The notes beneath the pieces were generated by a model. That model was not told where the DNA came from, did no database searches, and saw nothing but the letters and a program-made list of their open reading frames with translations. From Trichomonas tenax (Eukaryota; Parabasalia; Trichomonadida; Trichomonadidae), in assembly GCA_023091735.1 (NCBI GenBank), contig JALKBU010001112.1:1-16560 (forward strand): a stretch of 16,560 nucleotides of DNA, in the 5' to 3' direction. The translations under genes and the position numbers were made by a program. How positions within the stretch are numbered: position 1 is the stretch's first letter; each line of letters starts with the position of its first letter. Below, piece by piece: positions 1 to 6,614 of this stretch.

Positions 1-8
1 TTTTCCGG

Positions 9-148
9 AGATTGGTCTATGTGAGACAGAGAGTTGAATCTATTTTCTGATGGCTTGGAATGATGACATTAATTCATTGTTCAAAATTATTAGAAACTAT
101 TTGATTCTACTCAAATTCTATATATATATGTCTCACATAGCCTAATCT
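9..148. mobile_element. Short element with 20-bp inverted ends (MITE-like candidate)
   Basis: Positions 9-28 and 129-148 are inverted copies of each other, matching at 18 of 20 positions. The inner 12 bases (17-28, CTATGTGAGACA) pair perfectly with 129-140. The 100 bases between are AT-rich and non-coding. This is the architecture of a small non-autonomous DNA transposon. I see no convincing target-site duplication in the few bases available on the left, so it could also be a chance or regulatory palindrome. Confidence 0.35.
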
Positions 149-985
149 ATATATATTCTGAAATTTTTCATGATTTTCCTTTTGTTCATATATTTTATGC
201 TTTAAATTTTGTTATGTGGATTAAACATGTGGAAATTAATTTTAATATGTGTTTGTATCCATATGGTTCTTAGCTCAAACACCAGTTCAGCCCTATTTGT
301 TGATAGTTCAAAAAAAATTGAAGATTTGATTAATCTTGGATTAAAACTTGTTCTCATAATACAAAAGTATATTCTGGATTGCTGAAGCATAATTCGAGAA
401 GAAATAGGTTTTTAAATTAAAGTATTTTTTTTCGAGAAACAAATTGTTCAAAAAGTCTAAATCAATACAACATGTGCTGTAATGAACGACACTAAAAGAG
501 TCATAATGAGCCGTGGTATTCTTCTCAATTTAATAAACTTGTCAAATTTAGCCACGCAAAAAAAGATTCATCATTATTTTTGGGAGAATAGCACACATAG
601 CTTATGTGTGAACACTTGGAATACTTTTTTCCCAAAAAAAGCTAAAAAAGCATATTTGTGATTAGATTTACCTATTTATCATCGACAACAACATATTTTA
701 CGTTATAAAAATGCTATACAATGGGAATATAATATATTATAATGAGTAAAGCACATCATGGAAAATCAATGTTTTTGATGCAAGATATATCTAATATTTT
801 AATGAAATATAGACTTTGGTAGCTAATTCTTTAATAAATCATGCACAACAGGATTTTGTACATTGAGGTTCAATAACGTAGCAAAAAATTAAACCAGTGA
901 GTTAAAAACGAGTTTCGCCGACTTTGCGTATCAATTTTAGACAAGCCCGTTTTGATTTTTTATCCCACCAGATGTCGGTTGCACA
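149..985. other. AT-rich intergenic stretch without a gene
   Basis: No open frame here resembles a protein. The only structure I see is the nested palindrome at 577-638. The last 85 bases (from about 900) are less AT-rich and lead into the ankyrin remnant, so they may be its decayed 5' part. A short ATG frame at 986 closes after 13 codons. Confidence 0.6.
577..638. repeat. Nested inverted repeat / long hairpin
   Basis: An outer arm TTTTTGGGA (577-585) pairs with TCCCAAAAA (630-638). Inside it, CACACATA (592-599) pairs perfectly with TATGTGTG (603-610) around a 3-base loop. Together they can fold as one hairpin of about 62 nt with an asymmetric internal loop. There is no coding sequence around it. 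The function is unknown: it could be a structured RNA, a cruciform site or a relic of a small element. Confidence 0.4.
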
Positions 986-1001
986 ATGAAACTTAAACAG
1001 T

Positions 1002-1460
1002 GTGATAACAAGTTGCACTGCATCTGATGTTATTAATATTTTTACACCTGGAACAGTTTTCCATTCGGTTACATTTAACAAACTTGAAGAACTCCAGGTT
1101 GAGACAATGAAAGAATCCTTTGATATTAATCACAAATATGATGACGGATTAGCATTGATTGATGCCGCATGTAAATATGGCTCCGAAAAATGTTTTGAAT
1201 ATCTCAAATTGATGGGGAGCACGATTACTGATCAAACATTTGTTCATGCCGTTGCAGGAGGTAACAGAAACATTATCATGTCTCTATATAATGACGGCCA
1301 TACAATATCCGACAGAGATTTAAATACCGCAATTAGTAATCCCCATAATGGCGTTTTCAATTGGCTCCCTGAAGAAAAGGGATCGATCGGAATTATGGAT
1401 GTCTCAAAGTATCTTTCTTATGGAAATTTTGAAGCTTTTTTATTTCTTAATAAAAATTAG
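1002..1460 (+). pseudogene. Ankyrin-repeat protein, N-terminal domain fragment (DUF3447-like)
   Basis: A frame of 152 codons ends at TAG (1458-1460). It has no ATG at its head: the frame runs back only to a TGA at 987-989, and the first in-frame ATG is at 1107 (residue 36), leaving 117 residues. From about residue 48 the sequence shows the helix-turn-helix rhythm of the domain that precedes ankyrin repeats in the large trichomonad ankyrin family: a 'LALIDAACKYGSEKCFEYL' segment, then 'TDQTFVHAVAGGNRNIIMSLY', then 'MDVSKYLSYGNFEAFLFL'. It stops where the ankyrin repeats would begin, and single repeats in broken frames follow downstream (1616, 2110, 3691). I infer a pseudogene, or at best a truncated gene. 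The family match is by pattern and not by alignment. Confidence 0.6.
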
Positions 1461-1483
1461 AAAGTAATCGATATACATTTCAT

Positions 1484-2109
1484 GCTGGAATATCATTATG
1501 ATATGAAAACATCATTCACATTTTATCTTCATTAAGAAATGAAATAGATATCCCACATTTTATTGTGATCTGAATTTCAATTGCTTACATTTTATCGTCA
1601 TTATGGCATTCATATCCATTATCAATTGCAGTTAAGATGAAATCTCTCGAGATTGTTCAATACCTGTTTGAGCATGGTGCTAATGTCAACATCAAATTAA
1701 TTAATATTTCACATTTTATCATCGCTATGATATGAAATCAATCCTTCACATTTTTTTATCATTGTTATATGGAATCAATTATTCACATTTAATCATCATT
1801 AAGAAATAGAATAACTCAATCACATTTAATCATCATTTTCATATCACATCAATCTTTTGCATTTTATCACCATTGTTATATGAAATTAGTTATTCGTATT
1901 TTATCATCGTTGTGGTATAGAATCAACCATACAAATTCCATCATCAATATTATATGAAATCAGTCATTCACACTTAATCATCATTGTAATATGATATTAA
2001 TCACTCACATTTTATCATCATCATCATAATCAATTGATCATCCGCATTTAATCAACATTAAGAAATGAAACACATAATACACATTTTATTATCATTATGA
2101 TATAAAACT
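1484..2109. repeat. 37-bp AT-rich tandem repeat array, block A
   Basis: Diverged copies of a unit close to CACATTTTATCATCATTATG followed by ATATGAAATCAATCATT (37 bp) stand head to tail. From 1710 to about 2074 the period is almost exactly 37: the successive units starting at 1710, 1747 and 1784 each measure 37. The block is interrupted at 1616-1696 by an ankyrin-repeat fragment, and the next fragment at 2110 starts straight out of the last unit. The period is not a multiple of three and the units carry stop codons, so the array is not translated. Copies before 1616 are more irregular. Confidence 0.8.
1616..1696 (+). pseudogene. Single ankyrin-repeat relic, copy 1
   Basis: These 27 codons read PLSIAVKMKSLEIVQYLFEH then GANVNIK, which is a near-complete 33-residue ankyrin repeat: a TPLxxA-type start, an EIVxxL helix and the GAxVN turn. 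The frame is open through the repeat but is bounded on both sides by 37-bp repeat units with stops. It is about 155 bases downstream of the N-terminal-domain fragment and probably belonged to the same gene. Confidence 0.7.
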
Positions 2110-2190
2110 CCATTATCAATTGCCATTGAAATGAAATCTCTTGAAATTGTTTAATATCTAGTTGAGCATGGAGCTGATGTCAATATCAAA
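2110..2190 (+). pseudogene. Single ankyrin-repeat relic, copy 2
   Basis: This is a second 81-base copy of the same repeat, matching copy 1 at most positions, with the same end points (PLSIA at the start, VNIK at the end). It carries an in-frame TAA in place of the glutamine codon of copy 1 (within 2152-2154), so it is dead. The preceding codons (Lys-Thr) supply the usual 'KTPL' start of an ankyrin repeat. It is followed by unrelated AT-rich sequence. Confidence 0.7.
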
Positions 2191-3436
2191 TTAATCAGTC
2201 ATTCCCAATTTAGCACAGAAAGATAGAGAATGAGTTGAAATGTTATAATAACATCATTATAAATCCTATCAAATTTAAGCATTATAGCTATGGTTTGAAG
2301 TTTCTATTTCGATTATAAGTCACTCAAATATCACAATTTTGACATCCGTCTTTTTTTGCACAATTTGGATATCAAAATTTTTTCTTGCTTGAGTATAGTG
2401 ACCAATAGCAAAGTACAGATCAATTTAAGCATATGCATAGATAGGCCGAACGATTCTGAATCTATAGAGCAAAATAAAAAATCAAGGCTGTGTAACTTGA
2501 ATAACTCTATAAAAGCGAAACTGAACTTTTTTGTGAAATTTCAAAAAAGTGAAAACACTTTCATCATTTGTCATGATGTCATATTGTGTTCACAATCAAC
2601 TACAATATATATAATGTTAACATCCAATAAGTATATATCTTATTTATATATATTATATCGTTGTTTTCCTTCATAATATCTGTATCAGATCAAAATAAAA
2701 ATTACGTCATATTTTTCAAATTTGTAATTGAAATGCTGTTTTGACCAAAAACATCAAACTTGACTTCATTCAATTGCAGAGAGTAATAGACCATCAACTA
2801 TAGATCCGTTGTGTCCCTAAGGAAAGTAATTGGCACATCTCAGTAATTAATGTAAAAGCAAATATTCGATTAGAATCAAATTTTTGTTAAAAAAATTGTG
2901 TTTGCGGAGAAAACATGTCTTTCGAGATTTTCGTTTTCATATCATTAATAAATCATCTATCTACTAATGTTATTATAATCAATACTGTATCTATTATATA
3001 CGGTAACTATTGTCTATGTCTTTTATCAATCATTAGGTTGACTGTAATGAAAACAAAAAAAATTCCATCTCAGATTGTCAAAATTTGAGCAGTCTCTATT
3101 TATGGGATTGCTTATCAAATACCTAAGATTCAGTTACAATTATGAGTATATCCATAGATTATATACGAGGTATACTATACGTATAATAGCAGAGAAAGAT
3201 TGTTTCAAAAAATTTTTGAAGAGAGAGTGAAAATTTTTTCTTTGTCACATCAAAAAAATGAACATTTTGGTGTCAATTTTTCCCGCGAAACCGCTCTCGG
3301 ACTCAATTTTGTTTTTATATTCCGCCATGGCGCCAAAATTATATGACACATTTCTCTATATAAGAGTTATTATAGGTGTATATTATATATGTATTAATAG
3401 AATGATTCAGATTTGCTCCAATCTTTCTGCGCTAAA
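2191..3436. other. Non-coding AT-rich stretch between repeat blocks
   Basis: I see no gene here. A 106-codon frame at 2356-2676 begins with TTG and has no family features. A 68-codon ATG frame at 3258-3464 follows a TCACA initiator-like element (about 10 bases upstream) and starts in a GC-richer islet, but it runs into the 37-bp repeats and has no recognisable domain. The islet contains two E2F-like palindromes (3277-3290 and 3329-3338). The 37-bp repeat is absent across this stretch. Confidence 0.5.
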
Positions 3437-3690
3437 CACACCCTATATTATCATTATGACATAGAATCAATTATTTACATTTTATCATCATTTTGATATA
3501 ACTTCAATCATTGCCATTTTATCATCTTTAAGATATGAAATGAACAATGCACATTTTATCATCGTTATGAAATAAAATCAATCAATCACATTTTATCATC
3601 TTTTTGATATTACATCAATCATTCACATTTAACTAGAATTATTATATGAAATTAAACATTCACATTTTATTGTCATTATGATGTACAACT
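3437..3690. repeat. 37-bp AT-rich tandem repeat array, block B
   Basis: The same 37-bp family as block A resumes here. Two adjacent units starting at 3551 and 3588 are each exactly 37 bases (CACATTTTATCATC... to ...ATCAATCA/ATT). Units on both sides are more diverged. The block runs directly into the third ankyrin relic at 3691, the same arrangement as at 2110. This supports a single ancestral locus of repeat arrays alternating with ankyrin repeats. Confidence 0.75.
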
Positions 3691-3786
3691 CCGTTATCAA
3701 TAGCAGTTGAGATGAAGTCTCTCGAAATTGTTCAATATCTAAAATCGAAAGGTGACATCAGCCAATCATCTAAATGTTTAATATGA
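3691..3786 (+). pseudogene. Ankyrin-repeat relic, copy 3, with C-terminal tail and stop
   Basis: The frame reads PLSIAVEMKSLEIVQYLKSK, then GDISQSSKCLI and TGA (3784-3786). The first 17 codons match copies 1 and 2. The sequence then leaves the GAxVN turn and ends after a short polar tail, as the last repeat of an ankyrin protein would. It therefore looks like the original 3' end of the ruined gene. Upstream it is bounded by 37-bp repeats. Confidence 0.65.
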
Positions 3787-4219
3787 TTAAGCAAAATATT
3801 TAGCATATGTGCATATTGTTGAAAACATGTTTGATGTTGCGTATCATTACTGTGGTATCTTTCACATTCATTTCCAATCAAAATGTTACAAAAGCGATTA
3901 AAAACACTAAGCATTTAGTCATTAGTGGCATTGCTTTAATGTATATTAATCATCGGAAATGATGTGATTTTTGGGATAATATGCTTGCAGAATGTTCCAA
4001 AGCCTCACATTTCCTGAAAATTTGAATATGTAAAGTGTCAAATGTCAGAACCTTAATGCCAAAAGACTATTTTCTAACTTCATTTAAATGCTCCAAGTTT
4101 GGGATTTAGGATGATATAGCTCTTTGTGATGTAGGGAATAGTTTTTGTGATAGTTAGTCAATTGATGAAAATGTGAGGGTCTTCAACATTTGTTGAGGGA
4201 CACACCCAAAAAATTTATT
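3787..4219. other. Intergenic region upstream of the Tom22-like gene
   Basis: No gene is seen. Within 40 bases of the ATG at 4220 I find only TCAAC (4182-4186), not a canonical TCAY(T/A) initiator, so the transcription start of the next gene cannot be placed from sequence. Confidence 0.5.
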
Positions 4220-4405
4220 ATGCAGAAGGAAAACGAGTCATGGGTTGTCCGCCGCTACAAAGGTGTCACCAAGATCCTCTCCACCGTCCAGGACAAACTT
4301 GCCACAGTCGGATGGGCTGCGGGTGCTGCCACAGTTTTGGTCGTTTATCCACTTGCTATTTCTATCCTCGACCACCGCTTTCTTAAGAGGAAGAACGTCA
4401 TTTAA
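4220..4405 (+). CDS. Tom22-like tail-anchored outer-membrane protein
   Basis: This 61-residue protein would be a small subunit of the outer-membrane protein translocase (TOM) of the mitochondrion-related organelle. The sequence shows a short basic, polar cytosolic part (residues 1-28), one membrane segment (about 31-50) and a basic C-terminal tail (DHRFLKRKNVI). The membrane segment begins with a Trp (GWAAGAATVLVVYPLAI) and has a proline at residue 44, the pattern typical of the Tom22/Tom9 membrane helix. Most Tom22 proteins have a longer acidic cytosolic domain, which is absent, so it is of the Tom9/plant-like or reduced kind. I chose the ATG at 4220. The frame is open back to 4190 but without an ATG. 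Codon use is GC-richer than the surroundings (for example ATCCTCTCCACCGTCCAGG), which suggests good expression. The stop is TAAC, without the TAAA context. It lies 1 kb from a beta-barrel gene that could act in the same membrane. It could instead be another tail-anchored protein. Confidence 0.65.
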   Translation: MQKENESWVVRRYKGVTKILSTVQDKLATVGWAAGAATVLVVYPLAISILDHRFLKRKNVI

Positions 4406-4713
4406 CTCGTTTTCGACGTTCATTGACCTCCTTACTTCATTATTTGTTTTATCAAATTTTATCTAATTCAACTATCATTACTTACAACCATATATTTACA
4501 CAACACACACAATATTATGTTAAAATTTACCAACTGGTTTCTATTTTAACTTTATTTTTTTCAATATATTTTTTCTTAATTACGAAAGTACTTCTGTCTT
4601 TTAAGGCCATATTAAACGTGGATAAATTGAGTAAAAATGCCTAATATTCATTAAAGAATAAAATTTTAATTATTTTTATTATCTCGAAGAAATACGCTTG
4701 ATTTTAATGGGTA

Positions 4714-4730
4714 TGAGAGCGCTGCTCTCA
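4714..4730. repeat. Perfect hairpin
   Basis: TGAGAGC (4714-4720) pairs with GCTCTCA (4724-4730) around a GCT loop. It is GC-rich against an AT-rich spacer and sits about 85 bases upstream of the ATG at 4816. The role is unknown. Confidence 0.5.
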
Positions 4731-4766
4731 AAAGTCAGTTATATGAGATACTAAATGAATGATTAT

Positions 4767-4772
4767 TCATTT
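4767..4772 (+). promoter_or_regulatory. Candidate initiator (Inr) of the 132-residue gene
   Basis: TCATTT matches the parabasalid initiator TCAY(T/A). The implied 5' leader of about 47 bases is longer than the typical 5-20, so this is a weak call. Confidence 0.25.
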
Positions 4773-4815
4773 GTCGTGTAAAATAATAAAAATATAATTT
4801 ACAAAAGATTCCGAA

Positions 4816-5214
4816 ATGACAGAAGAGAATCTTCCATGGAAACAACCAGCTTTCAAACTTGCTTGCAAGTTCATGCACGACATCGTCGAAAATCCGCTGT
4901 CGCAGATCTACAAGCGCAAAGGAGTCAATTTGATGATGCAAATCAATAATCAATTGGAAAAAAGCGAATTTGTAACAGTAACGAGTTGGAAGGATGCAAT
5001 GTATCGTATTTTCAATGATGAAACTAATCTAGATGATGACGAAAGGAGAATTAATTTTGTTTTGAAGAAAAAATTTGAGAAACACTATAATTACATCATC
5101 AAGATAGAATCTTCAAAATTCAGAGATATCATTGATGAAGTTAACAAAGATATAAAATTAATAGCAGAAACATCCAAAATTGAAAATTGTTCTTTCCAAA
5201 AGCTACATGAATAA
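4816..5214 (+). CDS. Small bromodomain-like helical protein
   Basis: The 132-residue product has no signal peptide or membrane segment. Its helix pattern resembles a bromodomain. Residues 8-31 (WKQPAFKLACKFMHDIVENP...) look like helix Z, including the 'Lys...HPL/NPL' feature. Residues 38-52 (NLMMQINNQLEKSEF) look like helix A after the usual 'PMDLxTIxxKL' position. Residues 55-72 (VTSWKDAMYRIFNDETNL) look like helix B, and 74-94 (DDERRINFVLKKKFEKHYNY) like helix C. The long ZA loop that forms the acetyl-lysine pocket seems reduced to about six residues, and the usual pocket Asn/Tyr pair cannot be placed. A charged helical tail follows (100-125). If the fold is right, the protein may be a structural adaptor with no histone-reading role. 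The start is the first ATG of the frame. The stop (TAAC) is followed some 40 bases later by a TAATAAATG stretch. It faces the beta-barrel gene tail to tail, 196 bases away. An unrelated four-helix protein remains possible. Confidence 0.45.
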   Translation: MTEENLPWKQPAFKLACKFMHDIVENPLSQIYKRKGVNLMMQINNQLEKSEFVTVTSWKDAMYRIFNDETNLDDDERRINFVLKKKFEKHYNYIIKIESSKFRDIIDEVNKDIKLIAETSKIENCSFQKLHE

Positions 5215-5410
5215 CTTCATTTACTTGTCAGTCAGCTAAATTATTGTTTGTATAATAAATGTCTAGAATCAATTTTAATTCGATTCGAATTTTAACTTTA
5301 TTTTTCCAAAAAGAGGAATGATGTATTTTGGAATCTTCATATCGATGAATCCTTTTTGCTGAATAATTTCTGAGCTTGAAAAGAAATAAATACAAAATAC
5401 AATCAAAATT

Positions 5411-6205
5411 TTATTCAACTTTAGAGTAATCAACATTGATATTGAATCCATATGTAGCCTCTTCTGTATTGATGATTGGTGTATTGATCCAAGCAGTGAA
5501 TGTGAATGGCTTCGAAAAATGAAGCTCAGTTTTTGCACACAAAGTTGTAAAGTTTTGCAAGTACATCAACAGCTTGTTCTCTTCACCCTGAATTTTGGCA
5601 CCAATTCTAAAATCAATTCCATTTGGTCCATTAGCAAGTTGGAAAGCAAGATAATATTTGTTAATGACAGCCGATCCGATGACGCCGTATTTCTGCTCCT
5701 TAATGTTTGTTACAAACGCAGCTGAGAATTGTTTGATATTAATATGAGCAGAAAGTTCAAGATTCAGAGAATCACTCGTGCCATAAAAATAAGAGCGAAG
5801 ACTCGATATTTTGTACCTGATAATATTCTCTGTTCTCCACTTTAATGGAAGATGCAACGATATCGCTGAATTTGTTGAAAATACAGGAGAATTCGGTGAA
5901 TCTAGTTTATATTCATATTGTAATAAAGCTTTTGACTTAAATCCAGCGATAAATTTCACTGGTCCAAGTTGATATATAAGTTTTGGCTTCAGAAGTACAC
6001 TGAATTCATTATCGAATGGTTTTGTGAACTGAAAAGTGCCGTATGTCCATTTATATTTGCCCGAGAAATTTGTTTTTACGTCTGTTGGAGTAAACTTGAG
6101 AATTTCGCCTTGGACGGATAAATCACCGGACTGTGCAGTGATAGTGAATGTCTGTGGCGTCTCAAAATGTATTGTGTCGCTGTTTGGAACAAGTTTTGTA
6201 ATCAT
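5411..6205 (-). CDS. Porin_3-type beta-barrel outer-membrane protein (Tom40/VDAC-like)
   Basis: The 264-residue product has the length of mitochondrial VDAC/Tom40 barrels. It has no signal peptide and no long hydrophobic helix. From about residue 18 on it shows alternating polar/hydrophobic stretches of 9-12 residues with turns at Gly, Asn and Pro (for example FSGKYKWTYGTFQF, FSVLLKPKLIYQL, VKFIAGFKSKALLQYEYKL, YYLAFQLANGPNGIDFRIG), which fits transmembrane beta-strands. The end carries a precise mitochondrial beta-signal, polar-x-Gly-x-x-hydrophobic-x-hydrophobic: T251 Y G F N I N V258, six residues before the C-terminus. That signal directs SAM-mediated insertion into the outer membrane. 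It would act in the hydrogenosome or mitosome outer membrane as a channel for protein or metabolites. Tom40 versus VDAC versus a lineage-specific barrel cannot be decided here. The start is fixed by an in-frame TGA two codons upstream. The stop lies in TAAAA, the expected polyadenylation context. No clean TCAY(T/A) initiator is seen, and an out-of-frame ATG frame overlaps the start. It lies 409 bases downstream of the same-strand HEAT-like gene. Confidence 0.55.
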   Translation of the reverse strand: MITKLVPNSDTIHFETPQTFTITAQSGDLSVQGEILKFTPTDVKTNFSGKYKWTYGTFQFTKPFDNEFSVLLKPKLIYQLGPVKFIAGFKSKALLQYEYKLDSPNSPVFSTNSAISLHLPLKWRTENIIRYKISSLRSYFYGTSDSLNLELSAHINIKQFSAAFVTNIKEQKYGVIGSAVINKYYLAFQLANGPNGIDFRIGAKIQGEENKLLMYLQNFTTLCAKTELHFSKPFTFTAWINTPIINTEEATYGFNINVDYSKVE

Positions 6206-6614
6206 TTGTCACTTTTTGAATCCATTTTCATTTTCACGTTATTTGATGTGTTTTATTAATGAATATGAACTTTTTATTTCAATGGAACTCAATCGTTACC
6301 TTTCTTGCATCGATTGAATACATCTAATTCATTTTTAATTATGATAGACTTATCGAATCAGATTCAAGTAATGTTTGAAACTAACATTAATTGATGTGAA
6401 CAAGAATTTGATTTCAATGATGGTGTTAACAGAAGTAATAAGCAGTAAAAAACTTTTTTCAATGATTTCGATATTATTGTTCTTATAATAAAACGATATT
6501 ATATCGAATCATTATATTAAGCAACCAATATTTGTTCTTTTTAGAAAAAGCAATATTGAATTCATTCATTATATTATGAAGAAAGATATTTTTCAATTTT
6601 ATGACGCATGATAA
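6206..6614. other. Intergenic region between the beta-barrel and HEAT-like genes
   Basis: These 409 AT-rich bases have no gene. They hold the 3' flank of the HEAT-like gene and the promoter of the beta-barrel gene. On the minus strand, a 9-codon frame whose two ATGs lie at about 6224-6232 ends with a TGA overlapping the beta-barrel ATG. I see no canonical initiator element. Confidence 0.5.

Larger units (their letters stand above)
4406..4815. other. Intergenic region between the Tom22-like and bromodomain-like genes
   Basis: This AT-rich spacer has no gene. It contains a perfect hairpin at 4714-4730 and, 40 bases before the next ATG, TCATTT (4767-4772), which fits the trichomonad initiator consensus but lies farther from the ATG than is usual. 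AATGAA/TTCATT (4754-4771) forms a second small hairpin overlapping that element. Confidence 0.5.

Noticed and set aside
2356..2676. 106-codon open frame
   Set aside because: It starts at TTG, has no family features and lies in AT-rich sequence between repeat blocks; no evidence of coding.
3258..3464. 68-codon ATG frame preceded by a TCACA element
   Set aside because: The initiator spacing is good, but the product runs into the untranslated 37-bp repeats and resembles nothing; kept only as a possible start site.
1484..3690. CRISPR-like array
   Set aside because: The 37-bp units are contiguous with no unique spacers and are diverged; this is a eukaryotic minisatellite.
4196..4206. GGGACACACC upstream of the Tom22-like gene matching the left end of the 10978 element
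   Set aside because: A match of about 11 bases is expected by chance in a window of this size, and no further similarity surrounds it.
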